From Sodalis-like endosymbiont of Proechinophthirus fluctus (GTDB taxonomy: Bacteria > Pseudomonadota > Gammaproteobacteria > Enterobacterales > Enterobacteriaceae), in assembly GCF_001602625.1 (NCBI RefSeq), contig NZ_LECR01000092.1, positions 5,912-35,186 on the forward strand: a DNA stretch of 29,275 nucleotides, written 5' to 3'. The position numbers and the translations under genes were made by a program. The notes beneath the pieces are model-generated. The model was not told the DNA's origin and ran no database searches. It worked only from the letters and a program-made list of their open reading frames with translations. Below, piece after piece: positions 8,590-18,379 of this stretch; the first letter of the stretch is position 1, and every line of letters begins with the position of its first letter.

Positions 8590-9781
8590 ATAGCATACAG
8601 AATAGTTTTAAATGAAACAGGCCTAGTTTGGAGCTAGCGCGGTCGCACTATTGTTAACGAAGTTAACAAGCGCGTTTACCATAATGGCCTAGTGGTGACT
8701 GATAAAGTCCTGCGCGATTTTGGTGTACTGAATACAGTCACTACGCTCCTGCAGGATAATCATCTAGAATATGCAATTTTTGATAAAGTGATGCCTAATC
8801 CCACTATCAGGGTGGTAAAAAGGGGCTTGGAGTTGTTCCGACAAAGATTCGCCAATTATTTACTGTCGATCGGCAGTAGTTTCGCCATAGGATACTAGTA
8901 AAGCCGTAGAGATTATTATCAATAACCCTGAATTCTCTGATGTACGTAGTGTAGTCTTGAAGGGTTCTCGGCTACCCACAAACCTTCAGTACTGATCATT
9001 GCCGTACCTATCACATCGGGTACCGCAGCTGAAGTTAGCATCAATTATGTCATCACCGATGAGGTAAAACCGGCGTAAATTCTTTTGTATCGACTACATG
9101 ATTTCCAGTTGTATCGATTGTAGACGCCGATATAATAGCCAGTGTGTCTGCCTTATTAAAAACCGCTACCGGAATTTACGCCCTCACCTATTCTATAGAA
9201 AGCTATATCACACGCAGCGCCTGGGAAATTACCGACATACTGCACCTGAAAGCCATCGAATTCATCGCCTGCTCTTTGAGGGATTCCCTTGCCGGTCACT
9301 CCGTAAAGGGATAAGGAATGGCGCTGACGCAATATATCGCCGGATGGGCTTCTCAAACGTCGGTCTCGGACTGGTGCACGGGATAGAGCATCCCTTGGGC
9401 GCTTTTTATGACTTACCGCATGGTATGGCGAATGCAGTATTGCTATCGCACGTCATGGGCTGGAATGGAATGCCAAATACGCTGGCGAAAAATATCGTCA
9501 AATCGCAGAAGATTTAGGCATAAGCGATGCGCGTAATGTAAGTATTGTACAGGCACGCCAGATGGCAGTCGATACGGTAAAATCCCTATGTTGTGACGTC
9601 CATATTCCTGGAGAACTACGCTAGGTAGGCATGAACGCAGAGGACATTCCTCAGTTGGTGCTAGATGACATCTGCACCGGCTGCAAATCCCCGAACCGCC
9701 GAAATTGACGATATTAAAGAGTTATATTTAATTAAGTGCAAGGAAAGCAGCCGGAAATTAGGACACACAGCGTCATGGTAA
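8590..9781 (+). pseudogene. fucO: Lactaldehyde reductase FucO (iron-containing ADH)
   Basis: Relic of FucO, the iron-dependent group III alcohol dehydrogenase that reduces L-lactaldehyde to L-1,2-propanediol. The expected start MANRMILNETAWFGRGAV is represented by IAYRIVLNETGLVWS, so the ATG has become ATA at 8590. A nonsense codon follows at 8635-8637. Further blocks are KRVYHNGLVVTDKVLRDFGV, YAIFDKVMPNPTIRVVKRGL, IINNPEFSDVRSV, SIMSSPMR-type remnants of the TAAEVTINYVITDE region, ALKAATG-like sequence, the FSNVGLGLVHGIEHPLGAFY metal-binding block with its histidines (about 9350-9410), LPHGMANAVLLSHVM and LDDICTGC before the C-terminal KELYL. A stretch before 9080 is deleted. The presence of FucO suggests that the operon's aldolase released lactaldehyde. 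Confidence 0.92.
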
Positions 9782-9782
9782 A

Positions 9783-9811
9783 TAAAACGATGCTGATAAC
9801 ATCTCGTTTTA
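9783..9811 (+). terminator. Possible terminator after fucO
   Basis: TAAAACGATG and CATCTCGTTTTA form a near-perfect stem immediately after the fucO stop, the first gene-free DNA after the operon. Only a short T-run (within the 3' arm) is present, so intrinsic activity is uncertain. Confidence 0.5.
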
Positions 9812-10110
9812 CTGTGTCAAGTTACGTTACCTCTGCCTGTGCCTGAGCACACCGTCTGACGCTAGTGTAGACAGAGACGCGGAAACTTACTTTGCCAAAA
9901 TTTGGCCAATTATATTCCGCATAAACCTACTTGCCGAGTAAGTCATTTCACTTCTTACCATCAATGCATTTCTGACAATCTACTCACCCTGGTCATTAGG
10001 AGTTGTAATGTATTCTTCCTTTGGGAGATTGAATATTACTAGTTATAATAGCAACATTATTATAATAAATAGTAATTGATAATGGGGAGAAAGACGAGGC
10101 CATATTAATA
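9812..10110. other. Gene-free AT-rich stretch
   Basis: No recognisable gene. The stretch separates the plus-strand sugar-acid operon from the minus-strand unidentified relic and includes interrupted A/T inverted repeats around 10030-10075. Confidence 0.5.
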
Positions 10111-12430
10111 TGAAGCTAGCTCATGGTGTTCGCATTGTTTCTTGCCGATCTTAACATAAAACTCACTCTTTGACCTGCATCATTTCTTATTTCCACATAG
10201 CATCGGCAAACCTTAATATCAAGGTCGCGATTGGAAGAAAAGGTGTTCCATAGGCACAATGGAGATCAAGTTATATATAAATATATAATGTATTTTTATG
10301 ATCATAATAATAAATTATAGTTTTCACCTGGACATCCTGCTGAGTAGGTTTACAAACAACAGGAAACGAAAAATAATCCACACGCGTCCAGTTGGCCCCA
10401 TTTGACTCGTAAATCAGAATATCCCCTGTCCCCATGCGCAATGAGTATAGATTGGCCATTAACATACACCTTATCATTAAGGTTGGGCAGTATAGCGTTC
10501 TGCGCATACTTCCATTATTTTTTACTTCATTCTGTTTCGAATAGCCGATAAGGAGAATTCAAATAGAAGGTGACTTTACTTTCAGAAAAATTCTGTATTT
10601 GGTGTAGCGTATACGCGTTGGTCGCAGCATAATTAGGACCGCTGTCAGCCATAACATCCGCACCAAACTTGTGCTTATTAAAAGGAGGTTAGCGTTCGTT
10701 ATACCAACAATAATTTCCCCGATTGTATTTTATAAAAGTTGGGTAATAGGACTCTAGCCGCACTATCCCGCCCCAGGTAGAGTTAATATTTTCAGCAGAA
10801 TGGTGTATAGAGCCAGCAAAATAATTTGGATAATTGAACTATCATCATAGCATAATTCATTACTTAACTCATTGCCAACACTTTTATCTAGGGTGACTAT
10901 GCCTGCGCCGCCAGAACCACAGTGGACTTGCAGACCATTGCCATAATTACCAACAGTGTTATAGGCCGTAATTTGATCAGCCACAAATCGATTGCTCAAA
11001 TTACGCTCACCCGTACCTGGTAAGCTGAAACTACCATATTTTGTATTATCGATACCTAGTAATATCAATTAATTACCAATTTTCTCTCTAAGATCAACCG
11101 TCTGACAACCCCTATATTATTTGATTGGTCATAATACGATGTCCCATCGGGCAGCATAATTTCCTGCCAGTAAACCGGTTCATACTGACTAACAATAAAC
11201 CAACTGCAGGGAAGAAGCTAAAAATATTGCCGATGATAATCATCATTATGCTGAAAAGCGAAATATCATCTGTTTGGTGTCAGTATACCTACATCAATAG
11301 TGTGTAGCAAAATATTACCAGGAAATATAGTATCATACTAACTGTAGATGCCAAAAAATTACGTTCTTCAAATTGCAAAGTAGTGACTGGATAGATATAT
11401 TGGTAAATAATAATGCAATTCTAGAAATTTTGTCTATAGATAATTTTATAATATTGCGCATCTTCCTAGCTAACCCATCCGATATTAATCGTAAAAAACT
11501 ATTGTCCTCTCATATGTTAAAGTGATTGTACTTCTATACAAATTTATATTTCTTTCATAACCTTCATTTAAAATAAATATTATTTAATTTCCATCAATCG
11601 TTATATCATTTTCTGGAAAATAGAAATCATGTTCCTAACAGCTATCAGCAACCTTAATATTTAAGATGTCATTCTAAAAAAGTAAAAGTATTAAATAGAT
11701 AGATTCGTGATAATTCGCGCTTTTTCACCATGTCTACTAATAATATAATCGTATGTCATGGGATCAACAGACGTATTTTCTCTATCAGATAAGGTAAATT
11801 CCATCGGTTGCGCCTATGTACTTTCTATTTTATTTAGGTAATATTTACTCACTCGTGATACATCTTGCGTCTTATCTGAATGGATGATGATCAGAATGGA
11901 TGATGTTTGAAGACAGGATGTCATTCCGTTATAATGTAATTATCTTGCTATTATGAGTTACAATCGTTTCAGGAAGATAAATATATCTTAGCCAATGTTT
12001 ATCATAGGTGTTTATTTTAATAGCATTTATATTATCCAATAAAATAATTTATATATCTACCATTAATATGGTTTTCATATTATCGAATTTATATTGACTA
12101 TAAAAATATAATTATACAATACTGATTAAATAAATACAGATTCGTCTACATCCATTTTCTCGGATATTACGGGAAGTTCGTCAGGCGGGTTTAACCCGGT
12201 GGAGAAAATCGTCGATTTATATTTATCATTATCAAGAACGTGAAGTTGAATACATTCTTCATAATCACATTCTTAGCTCATGGGTCTAAATATTAACAGT
12301 GTATTTCTGAGAGATACAAGACATGGTTGAGTATCATCAAGTAACATTGATAATCTTGATGATGATATGGAAGAGTAAGAGAATAAGACGCTTCCTTCTG
12401 ATTTACCTTCCAAATCGTTTCCTAGGACCA
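10110..12430 (-). pseudogene. Unidentified large decayed protein, minus strand
   Basis: Joining minus-strand frames gives what looks like one long protein read from about 12430 down to 10110. The best pieces, N- to C-terminal, are FNDLVLGNDLEGKSEGSVLF, CDYEECIQLHVLDNDKYKST, FSTGLNPPDELPVISEKMD, then WQEIMLPDGTSYYDQSNNIG, LILLGIDNTKYGSFSLPGTG, ERNLSNRFVADQITAYNTVG, NYGNGLQVHCGSGGAGIVTL (about 10900-11060), STWGGIVRLESYYPTFIKYN, NYCWYNER, NAYTLHQIQNFSESKVTFYL, YVNGQSILIAHGD and a tail SFMLRSARNNANTMS. Aromatic, Gly- and Asn-rich sequence with scattered cysteines suggests a secreted or surface protein. I do not recognise the family; fimbrial adhesin and secreted toxin were considered without proof. 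At least ten lesions. The AT content of the upstream half is high. Confidence 0.5.
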
Positions 12431-13317
12431 AATCATTAAAGAAAGATGGTAGATGCTATTTTTTATATCACACGTATAATTAATAATAATTAAGTATACA
12501 ATATTACAAAATAAATAATTTAATCTCTTTAGGATTAAATTATTTATAGATTGATAAACATATAATAGTGTTGACGTATTTTTTTAACTTGGACCAGGCC
12601 TATTACAAGATGACGTGAATTCTATCTCTTAATAGAATCTCTTTTAGTGTTGGCTTCAATATTATTTGAAGAGATAAGAATAAATGGAATAAGATGGAAA
12701 ATTCATGTTAATACAGGAAGATACTCACTAAACAGGAGAATTTTTCCTTAGCTATAATAAAGCGGTATCTTATGGTTATCTTTTGGTTTTTATCGGAAAC
12801 CTATGATATGTTGTAAGGAATTCCATTCATACTTTTATGACTTTATGATATTCATACATTTCAAATAGTTGCCGGCTCAGACCCAGCTAAAGATACCAGA
12901 GCGTGCGCCAAAGACTGTGTTGTTAGGGTAGAACGGATAATTATCAGCGTTTTTCTCCTGTCTCATGCGCGAATCGCTATTAAGGATTAAATATCTACAC
13001 TGTCGTCAACGACTGAATGTTTCCAGCAGTAGAAGATATAACCCATTACGTCTGAGTGATAAATGTCGTTTTCGATGCTCTGTGTGATGGGAAACGCGGT
13101 CTCTGCTAAAAGTCAGCGATCTGTACAGCCAAAAGGGCCATGGAATCTGGGTGAGGTTATCCTGCCAAGGCCTATGAAGGAGCTATAAAAAAGAGCACCA
13201 TGAAAAATACAGCACCGTTATGACGCCAGTTAGAGAAACGGCAACGGATATTTGCACATTAAACAGTAGTTGGTAAGCCTGAGTAGCGATAAAGCAGCCA
13301 TTGATTAGACTTTTATC
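12431..13317. other. Stretch without assignable gene
   Basis: AT-rich to about 12860, including the hairpin at 12511-12547. From 12880 to 13317 base composition rises toward that of coding DNA, and minus-strand pieces such as VQISVAVSLTGVITVLYFSW and PFYPNNTVFGARSGIFSW are present in broken frames. These may belong to a membrane or porin-type protein downstream of the GntP relic, but I could not place them in a family. Confidence 0.45.
12511..12547. repeat. Perfect 14-bp inverted repeat, 9-nt loop
   Basis: ATAAATAATTTAAT at 12511-12524 is exactly complementary to ATTAAATTATTTAT at 12534-12547 around the loop CTCTTTAGG. All stem pairs are A-T. It lies upstream of the unidentified minus-strand relic. 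Confidence 0.85.
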
Positions 13318-14115
13318 CTATTTCACTATACTTGCAAAAAGAATGAATATCAGGCCTCATAAAGACAAGATTGTCGACATCAGCGTCCAGTATAATAAAG
13401 TTTCTTTTGTCGTCAGGACAAAGAAATCTTTTATCATCCAGAAGATAGCATCATTCACATGAGAACAAATGCAGGATCCAGCTCCTGTTACCAGCGTAAC
13501 CAACGCCAAATTAGTGTTCGGATGTACAGCCAATAGCGGGATGATCAACCCTGCGGTAGAGATCGCTGTAACCTGTCGCTAACCATAGACAAATTATCAG
13601 GAATGTAACTACACCCCATGCAATTAAAATCAGGTTGATATCTATTCCAGATACTAAAGTAGAACTGTACTGAAAGTAGAACTGTACTGACCAATATCTG
13701 AATCGATAGGCGCCTGATTGAAGGTGCCACCGCTACCGATGATTAATAATAACCCCTAAATACCTGTAATGGCCTTGCCGTATTAGTCCATCAGTTCTGG
13801 GAGAGATTCTCATCTGCTAATGCCCATCGTATAAACTACGAAGATCGGTGAAATAAGCATCGTAATAGTGGAGTTTTCAATAAAAAGAAAGATATTATAT
13901 AGTATACCAGTATCGACGGTATCTTTCGGACGCACCGTCTGCATTATTACCACCAGTGCTATCAAGATCACGGGTAATATCACTGTCATGAAACTGATAC
14001 CAAACCCAGCACTTCCTTACTCGCTAAAACTTTTTAGTCGCGCCAAGCGAAGAGATGTTTCCCTCTTTTTTGAACGCATCCGGTATCAAACTCATGCACA
14101 TCTTATTCAATATAG
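13318..14115 (-). pseudogene. GntP-family gluconate/sugar-acid permease, N-terminus missing
   Basis: Relic of an inner-membrane H+/sugar-acid symporter of the GntP family. Reading leftward: [32 protein letters not shown] (about 13930-14010), VVYTMGISR, LPELMD then YGKAITGI and GLLLIIGSGGTFNQ (about 13725-13790). Then comes the very typical C-terminus [40 protein letters not shown] and [20 protein letters not shown] before the TAG at 13318-13320. About 266 codons remain of the usual 440-450, so the N-terminal half has been deleted between it and the IclR relic upstream. A 17-bp tandem duplication at 13656-13689 adds a frameshift. It sits directly downstream of an IclR-family regulator on the same strand, an arrangement typical of sugar-acid uptake loci. 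Confidence 0.88.
13656..13689. repeat. 17-bp perfect tandem duplication
   Basis: AAAGTAGAACTGTACTG at 13656-13672 is repeated exactly at 13673-13689. The 17-bp unit breaks the GntP reading frame. Confidence 0.95.
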
Positions 14116-14560
14116 TTAACTCTGTTATAAATATGAAAACTGGCATACGTAAACATACGACCCTCCTCATTATCTATAGCCAATCCTCGCAGACGCGTTT
14201 TCCGTAACTCTTCCCTTAATATGCTCATATCCGTGATAGTATTTTCTGTGTATCCCTTCAAAAATAACACATTAGAAAATAATCGATTTCTTCCTGAGAC
14301 TTCCAGGCTAACAGTACCTTATCCAGTGCGGTAATATGAAACTCCAGTGTTTTACTAATCCAACTTTTCCGTGTAGGTACAGAATTTAGGCTTTCGACCT
14401 TGTCTAGATAAGTTGCGGAAAAGCTCTCCATTCCCCCCAAGTAGCATCGAGCCAGATCTTTAGCGATAGCCCCTGCATAGGTTGCTTATTGATCTCAAAG
14501 ATATTTTTCTAGTGTAATGCTTGACAGCCTAGTTTATATATTACGTTCAGTAAATTTAGC
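14116..14560 (-). pseudogene. IclR-family regulator, C-terminal effector domain
   Basis: Only the effector-binding half of an IclR regulator is recognisable. Reading leftward from about 14560: a decayed lead-in, then [20 protein letters not shown] (family: VMEGDKVVYLDKVES), [20 protein letters not shown] (family: IGKTLPFHCTALGKVLLAW), [10 protein letters not shown], and in shifted frames [26 protein letters not shown] and PVFIFITEL, the last resembling the SPIFNHNNEL segment. The N-terminal winged helix is not found in the AT-rich DNA to the right. The central 60 codons are open. The gene directly precedes the GntP permease relic and probably regulated it. Confidence 0.85.
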
Positions 14561-15330
14561 AAACTACTTTTATAGAATTAAAATTATTTTAAAATCTCTA
14601 TATAATTATCCTCCCCCACATAAGCTATATGCGTTAGTATTTTTTCGGCATAAACTAAAGGATTATATCCCTTACCACCTATAACGGCTCCTGTGACTCT
14701 GTTGGAAATAAATTTATCGCATGTAAAAGCATAAAAATATACAGGATACTGAACCTGGTTTCACTGCTAAAATGTGATACAATGTATATTTCATGACTTA
14801 GAACGGCACGTGATAAATATTTTTCCTTTATTATTTTCTTAAATTTTACCTAAGAAAAATATGCTATAAACTCTGGCGATACGCGTTTGCACCATCACTA
14901 CCAATTCAATTTTTTATAACATTCACTGATTATAAGATAGATACATATATGGGCATGGAGTAATCATTAACGTCGTTTTAAAGTACCGTATCTCTCTTTA
15001 TATTAGCATTGTAGCGGCAAGCTCTAACCCGGCTTTACCTCTATCATTGGGTACATTCATCGATTAGCGCCCCGATAACGTCGTCAATATGCTCTGTAAC
15101 TGCGCAGCAACTTGTTGGTTATGCCCAGAAAATCTCACTTTCCGCTTATGCAGTGAGGCTAAATGGCTAATGGACCTCCTTTACGACCGTATCATCTCCC
15201 GGCACGTAATCCGTCTTAATGAGGTTTCCTACCAACGTGCTCTGGCATGCCGATTACCGGCTAATTCTCTAAGAAGGCGGCGGATAGCCATGTTCGTAAC
15301 GTTTAAGCACCGTTAACCCGGGCTTTAATT
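14561..15330. other. Stretch without assignable gene
   Basis: 14561-14990 is AT-rich and shows nothing recognisable. 14990-15330 has coding-like composition; the plus strand reads ATCWLCPENLTFRLCSEAKW with a 75-codon open frame (15089-15316), but no strand or frame gives a family I know. Confidence 0.45.
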
Positions 15331-15379
15331 ACTGCCGTCATAAACAAGGATGTTTAACGGCCTGACATCTGACATAACG

Positions 15380-15680
15380 CTCGCCCGCACGGTGACCGTT
15401 ATGTCTATCATATTCAGCCAGAGGGGCAGCCATAGGCAAAGTGAATATCTCCGGACCCTGCTGTACCCCTTTAAAGGTGAAGGTTCTTTCCGCCGAGCAG
15501 CCCGTCGCTTTCTTACTACAGCTAGCGGGAGCGACGGGCTCCCAGTAATTTTCAGAGACCAGAATGACGGAGCAGGCAACGTGCGTAATATCCACTTATA
15601 GATCGTTCCCGGTGTATCTTGCAGCGTGATCCTGAACTGTTCATCTCCTGAAATATTTTTATCTGTTATCTTTCACCTGA
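15380..15680 (-). pseudogene. Chagasin-type (I42) cysteine protease inhibitor
   Basis: Relic of an inhibitor of papain-like cysteine proteases, family I42. Reading leftward: SGDEQFRITLQDTPGTIYKW corresponds to the family start, in which the loop NPTTGYxW (here TPGTIYKW) enters the protease active site. After a frame change come SVILVSENYWEPVAPASCSK, ATGCSAERTFTFKGVQQGPE and IFTL, matching the family block GxHxFTFKAxxxG. The end APLAEYDR corresponds to the PLAEYD-type loop near the C-terminus. Two tight cysteines (CSKKATGC) could have formed a disulfide, as in periplasmic members. At least two frameshifts. No start with a signal peptide could be found. Overlapping open frames on the plus strand are shadows. 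Confidence 0.72.
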
Positions 15681-15689
15681 AAAAGTCTA

Positions 15690-16416
15690 AACGAAGCAGA
15701 CCAGACAAAATAACGAAACGGAGATTTGGGTGATGCGAGTAATGATGTTTCCAAATATTTTGCTCTTCTGATTTAATCAGTGTTAATCATTGACTTAAAT
15801 TCTTACATCCCTATCTGATTAATCACAGGACAAAATAGTATCTGGTTTAGGTTTAGCTACCAGTTTGACACACGCCGCCAGCCATCCGTTTTCTTACCGG
15901 GCGGTAGGGGTGATATTTTTTCGAGCGACAGAGGACCACGTTTGCGACGCACCGTTCCGTTTTAGTGGCTTATTGGCTATTACCCATTGAATTACATTAA
16001 GAATATGCCTGGACAGGCTAAAGCCTCAGATCTAATACCGCTACGCTTATTCCATTCCTTTTGTTGCCGATGTATTCCTTAAGCTTAGATACATGCCCTA
16101 TGGTACCCATCCGCGATTTCTATACTAAAACTACAAGGTGGGATTCGCCTGCCCTTTCTGGCGCTCACTATCCGGTGCGAAGGGTCGACCCCATTTGCTC
16201 CGCAGTTATTTTTTCATCTTCTTACCGTCTGAGCACTGAAGCGAGTGGCAGCAATCGCTCTTGTTTCCTAGGGATCAGTTCGCCACAATGAACTATTTCT
16301 GCATACTTATCCATATTTTTCAGAAGAATATTGAAGCGACAGGCTCTCAAAAAGGGAGATAGGGGAAACAAGAAAGATACGTCATGAGATTAGATTACCG
16401 GCGCGAGAAATAATTT
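15690..16416. other. Stretch without assignable gene
   Basis: Mixed composition with a 76-codon plus-strand open frame at 16061-16291 and scattered minus-strand pieces. None has recognisable motifs. Possibly a gene too decayed to identify. Confidence 0.4.
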
Positions 16417-16653
16417 CTAGCTCTGCTGCACTAAACCAGATTTTAAAAAATCAAAATATGATACCCTAAGCAATGGAATACCAAAGTCTCCGTTGAGATT
16501 ATTTAGTATCTGATTACACTCTTCTGGAGTATGGCTTTCAAGTAATGTTATCAACGTTTTATTTATAAACTCACCGCGCTTATCTGCACTATAGAATCTG
16601 GCGCGATCTTGATTTTTTTCGCCTAATTTTGGCCTGTTTCTCTTACAAGATGA
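16417..16653 (-). pseudogene. Unidentified 78-codon stop-free fragment
   Basis: A minus-strand frame without stops for 78 codons, lacking an obvious start. It contains RARFYSADKRGEFINKTLIT, LLESHTPEECNQILNNLNGD and FGIPLLRVSYFDFLKSGLVQ before TAG at 16417-16419. The charged, leucine-rich sequence looks like real protein, and immediately upstream another frame reads GGTDVGLIRMNDDNTHAYVA then LCAFLDHLVRETGQ (about 16640-16740), so a longer gene has probably been frameshifted. Family unknown. Confidence 0.45.
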
Positions 16654-16740
16654 TCAAGAAAGCGCAGAGCGCCACATAGGCGTGGGTGTTGTCATCATTC
16701 ATCCTGATTAGGCCAACGTCGGTACCGCCCCACTAGATAC

Positions 16741-17521
16741 AGCCGGCGAATTCAATCCGGAAGGGGTTTTCTAAAATACCCGGACAATATGTCTAAATAC
16801 ACTGACTAAGGCACGTTTTGATGAACGACTAACATGAGGGTTTGCTATCGAAATTCGACGGTTGGTTTTTAACTTCGGCTATGCCATCCTTATAGGGTGG
16901 AGAACGATTGACCGGTGGATGAGGGATTAATGATTGGCGAAGACTACCTATATCTTTGATATGTTGCTGACACAATGAGCATAGAACCTCCACATATCTT
17001 TCTTTCCCAATAAATATTATTTATACATTAACGATATGTAATATAAAAAAAGCCCCGTTTGGTATGTGCTCTAATCGTCAATGACGTTATAAGAGGAAAA
17101 GACTGCGGGTCATTATGCTCGCCAGAGCATAAAATAGGTATGGGGCCAATGTAATACAATAGGCAATATAGATGCTCGACATAAGTGTGAGGCTTCAGCA
17201 CACCACGCACAAGGTTGCCCCCTTAATTAAAGAGAGGGTTGTTGTCAACACAGTATTATTCTATCCTACTCTACTACCAGGGCATCAGACTGGCCAATAA
17301 TTATCAACCCAGTGTTTGGCCGTACCTCCCTTTCTCTGAAGACTGGGAAAGCGTGTCGAAGGCAGAAAACGCTATTGGCGATTATCCCAGACTGACTCAA
17401 GTGCACGCGGTCTTGGGTCTAATCGATCCACGCTTGCCACATAGCCTCTGCGACATGAAGTAGTGCCTGTTGCCATAAAAGCGACAATTGAGAATGGCAA
17501 TGGAGCCCACTAACAGGACAT
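16741..17521. other. Stretch without assignable gene
   Basis: No identifiable gene. A perfect small hairpin, TATGCTC-GCCA-GAGCATA, lies at 17114-17131. A 74-codon plus-strand open frame at 17239-17463 and an opposing minus-strand frame (QALLHVAEAMWQAWID) are both coding-like, but neither is recognisable. Confidence 0.4.
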
Positions 17522-18289
17522 TCAGGCCTGCATATCCCATCGTAAACCCTCCATTACCCTGATTTCCTGACCGGTGACATATGTCGCATCCTCTGAAAGC
17601 AACCAGGCCAATAAGGCACCTGCCACGTCATTCGGAACCCCATTGCGCAGTAAAAGTGAATTTGAAGCCAGCCGGTGCGTAATATTATTACTGGGAAGAG
17701 TAGCCTTCGCCATTGGCGTGATTGTCATGCCGGGAATAATAGCATTAACCTGTATCGGACGTAATCCGACCTCGAGTGCCAACGTTCGAATGATGGCAAG
17801 TAAAAGGCTGACTTTGCCGCGGAATAAATCCCGGCGCCAGGGGCATCGCTCCCTGAGTTGTCCAAGAGGCGTTAATTAGCATTGCACCCTGCCAAATTAA
17901 AGGCAGGCAGTGTTAAATAGTTATAAATGTACCGGTGAGATTGGCTGCTAAATGCGCGGAAAAATCCTGCAATTCAACGTCTGATTACGGCGTAATGTGA
18001 ACGTAAAATATCAGCGTTAGCAAAAAGTACGTCTCCCCGCCGAAAGGTCGATGGATTTCATAAAAAGCGGTTTTTATCTGCGTTTCATCAGTAATGTTGA
18101 AGGCTAATGCCAGCGCGGTTCAGCCTTCGGATTGAATATCTTTTGCCAGCTGTTCCATCGGCTCATCCAGCCTGCTGATAAGAATCAGCGCAGCGCCTTC
18201 CGACTCCAATCGAAGCGCGGTAGCATGGATAATGCCAATCCTGGCCCTGTGATAACGACCGTTTTGTTTTTGAATCGCAAATCGCTCAT
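17522..18289 (-). pseudogene. Short-chain dehydrogenase/reductase
   Basis: Classical SDR oxidoreductase relic. The ATG at 18289, preceded by CGGAGAAAAAC, opens SDLRFKNKTVVITG, where the TGxxxGxG nucleotide loop is already damaged. It continues as LRLESEGAALILISRLDEPM, EQLAKDIQSEG, LALAFNITDET and AHLAANLTGTFI in shifted frames. The serine/tyrosine/lysine catalytic region is blurred (INASWTTQGAM followed by a frameshift where YxxxK is expected). The last 86 codons are open and well kept: LALEVGLRPIQVNAIIPGMT, ITPMAKATLP, NGVPNDVAGALLAWLLSEDA, TYVTGQEIRVMEGL ending DMQA at TAA/TGA 17522-17524. About 256 codons, normal for the family. It is divergent from the LysR relic, a typical regulator-target pair. 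Confidence 0.9.
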
Positions 18290-18339
18290 GTTTTTCTCCG
18301 TACTAATGTCAGGCTAATAAAGCCTAATACAGAAGTTTT

Positions 18340-18355
18340 GCTAAGATAATTTAGC
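18340..18355. promoter_or_regulatory. Possible LysR-type operator in divergent intergenic region
   Basis: GCTAA-GATAAT-TTAGC is a dyad of the T-N11-A class bound by LysR-type regulators. It lies between the divergent SDR (start 18289) and LysR (about 18380) relics, where such an operator is expected. Binding is an inference. Confidence 0.5.
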
Positions 18356-18379
18356 TAAAAATTTATGCATTCAAAAGTA

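Noticed and set aside
10110..12430. Fimbrial tip adhesin or insecticidal toxin
   Set aside because: Gly/Asn/Tyr-rich sequence is suggestive, but I could align no signature motif of either group; left unidentified.
12880..13317. KdgM-like porin or MFS transporter downstream of GntP
   Set aside because: Minus-strand hydrophobic pieces exist but none aligns convincingly with either family.
15350..15601. 83-codon plus-strand open frame
   Set aside because: Antisense to the I42 inhibitor relic, which explains the conserved-looking sequence.
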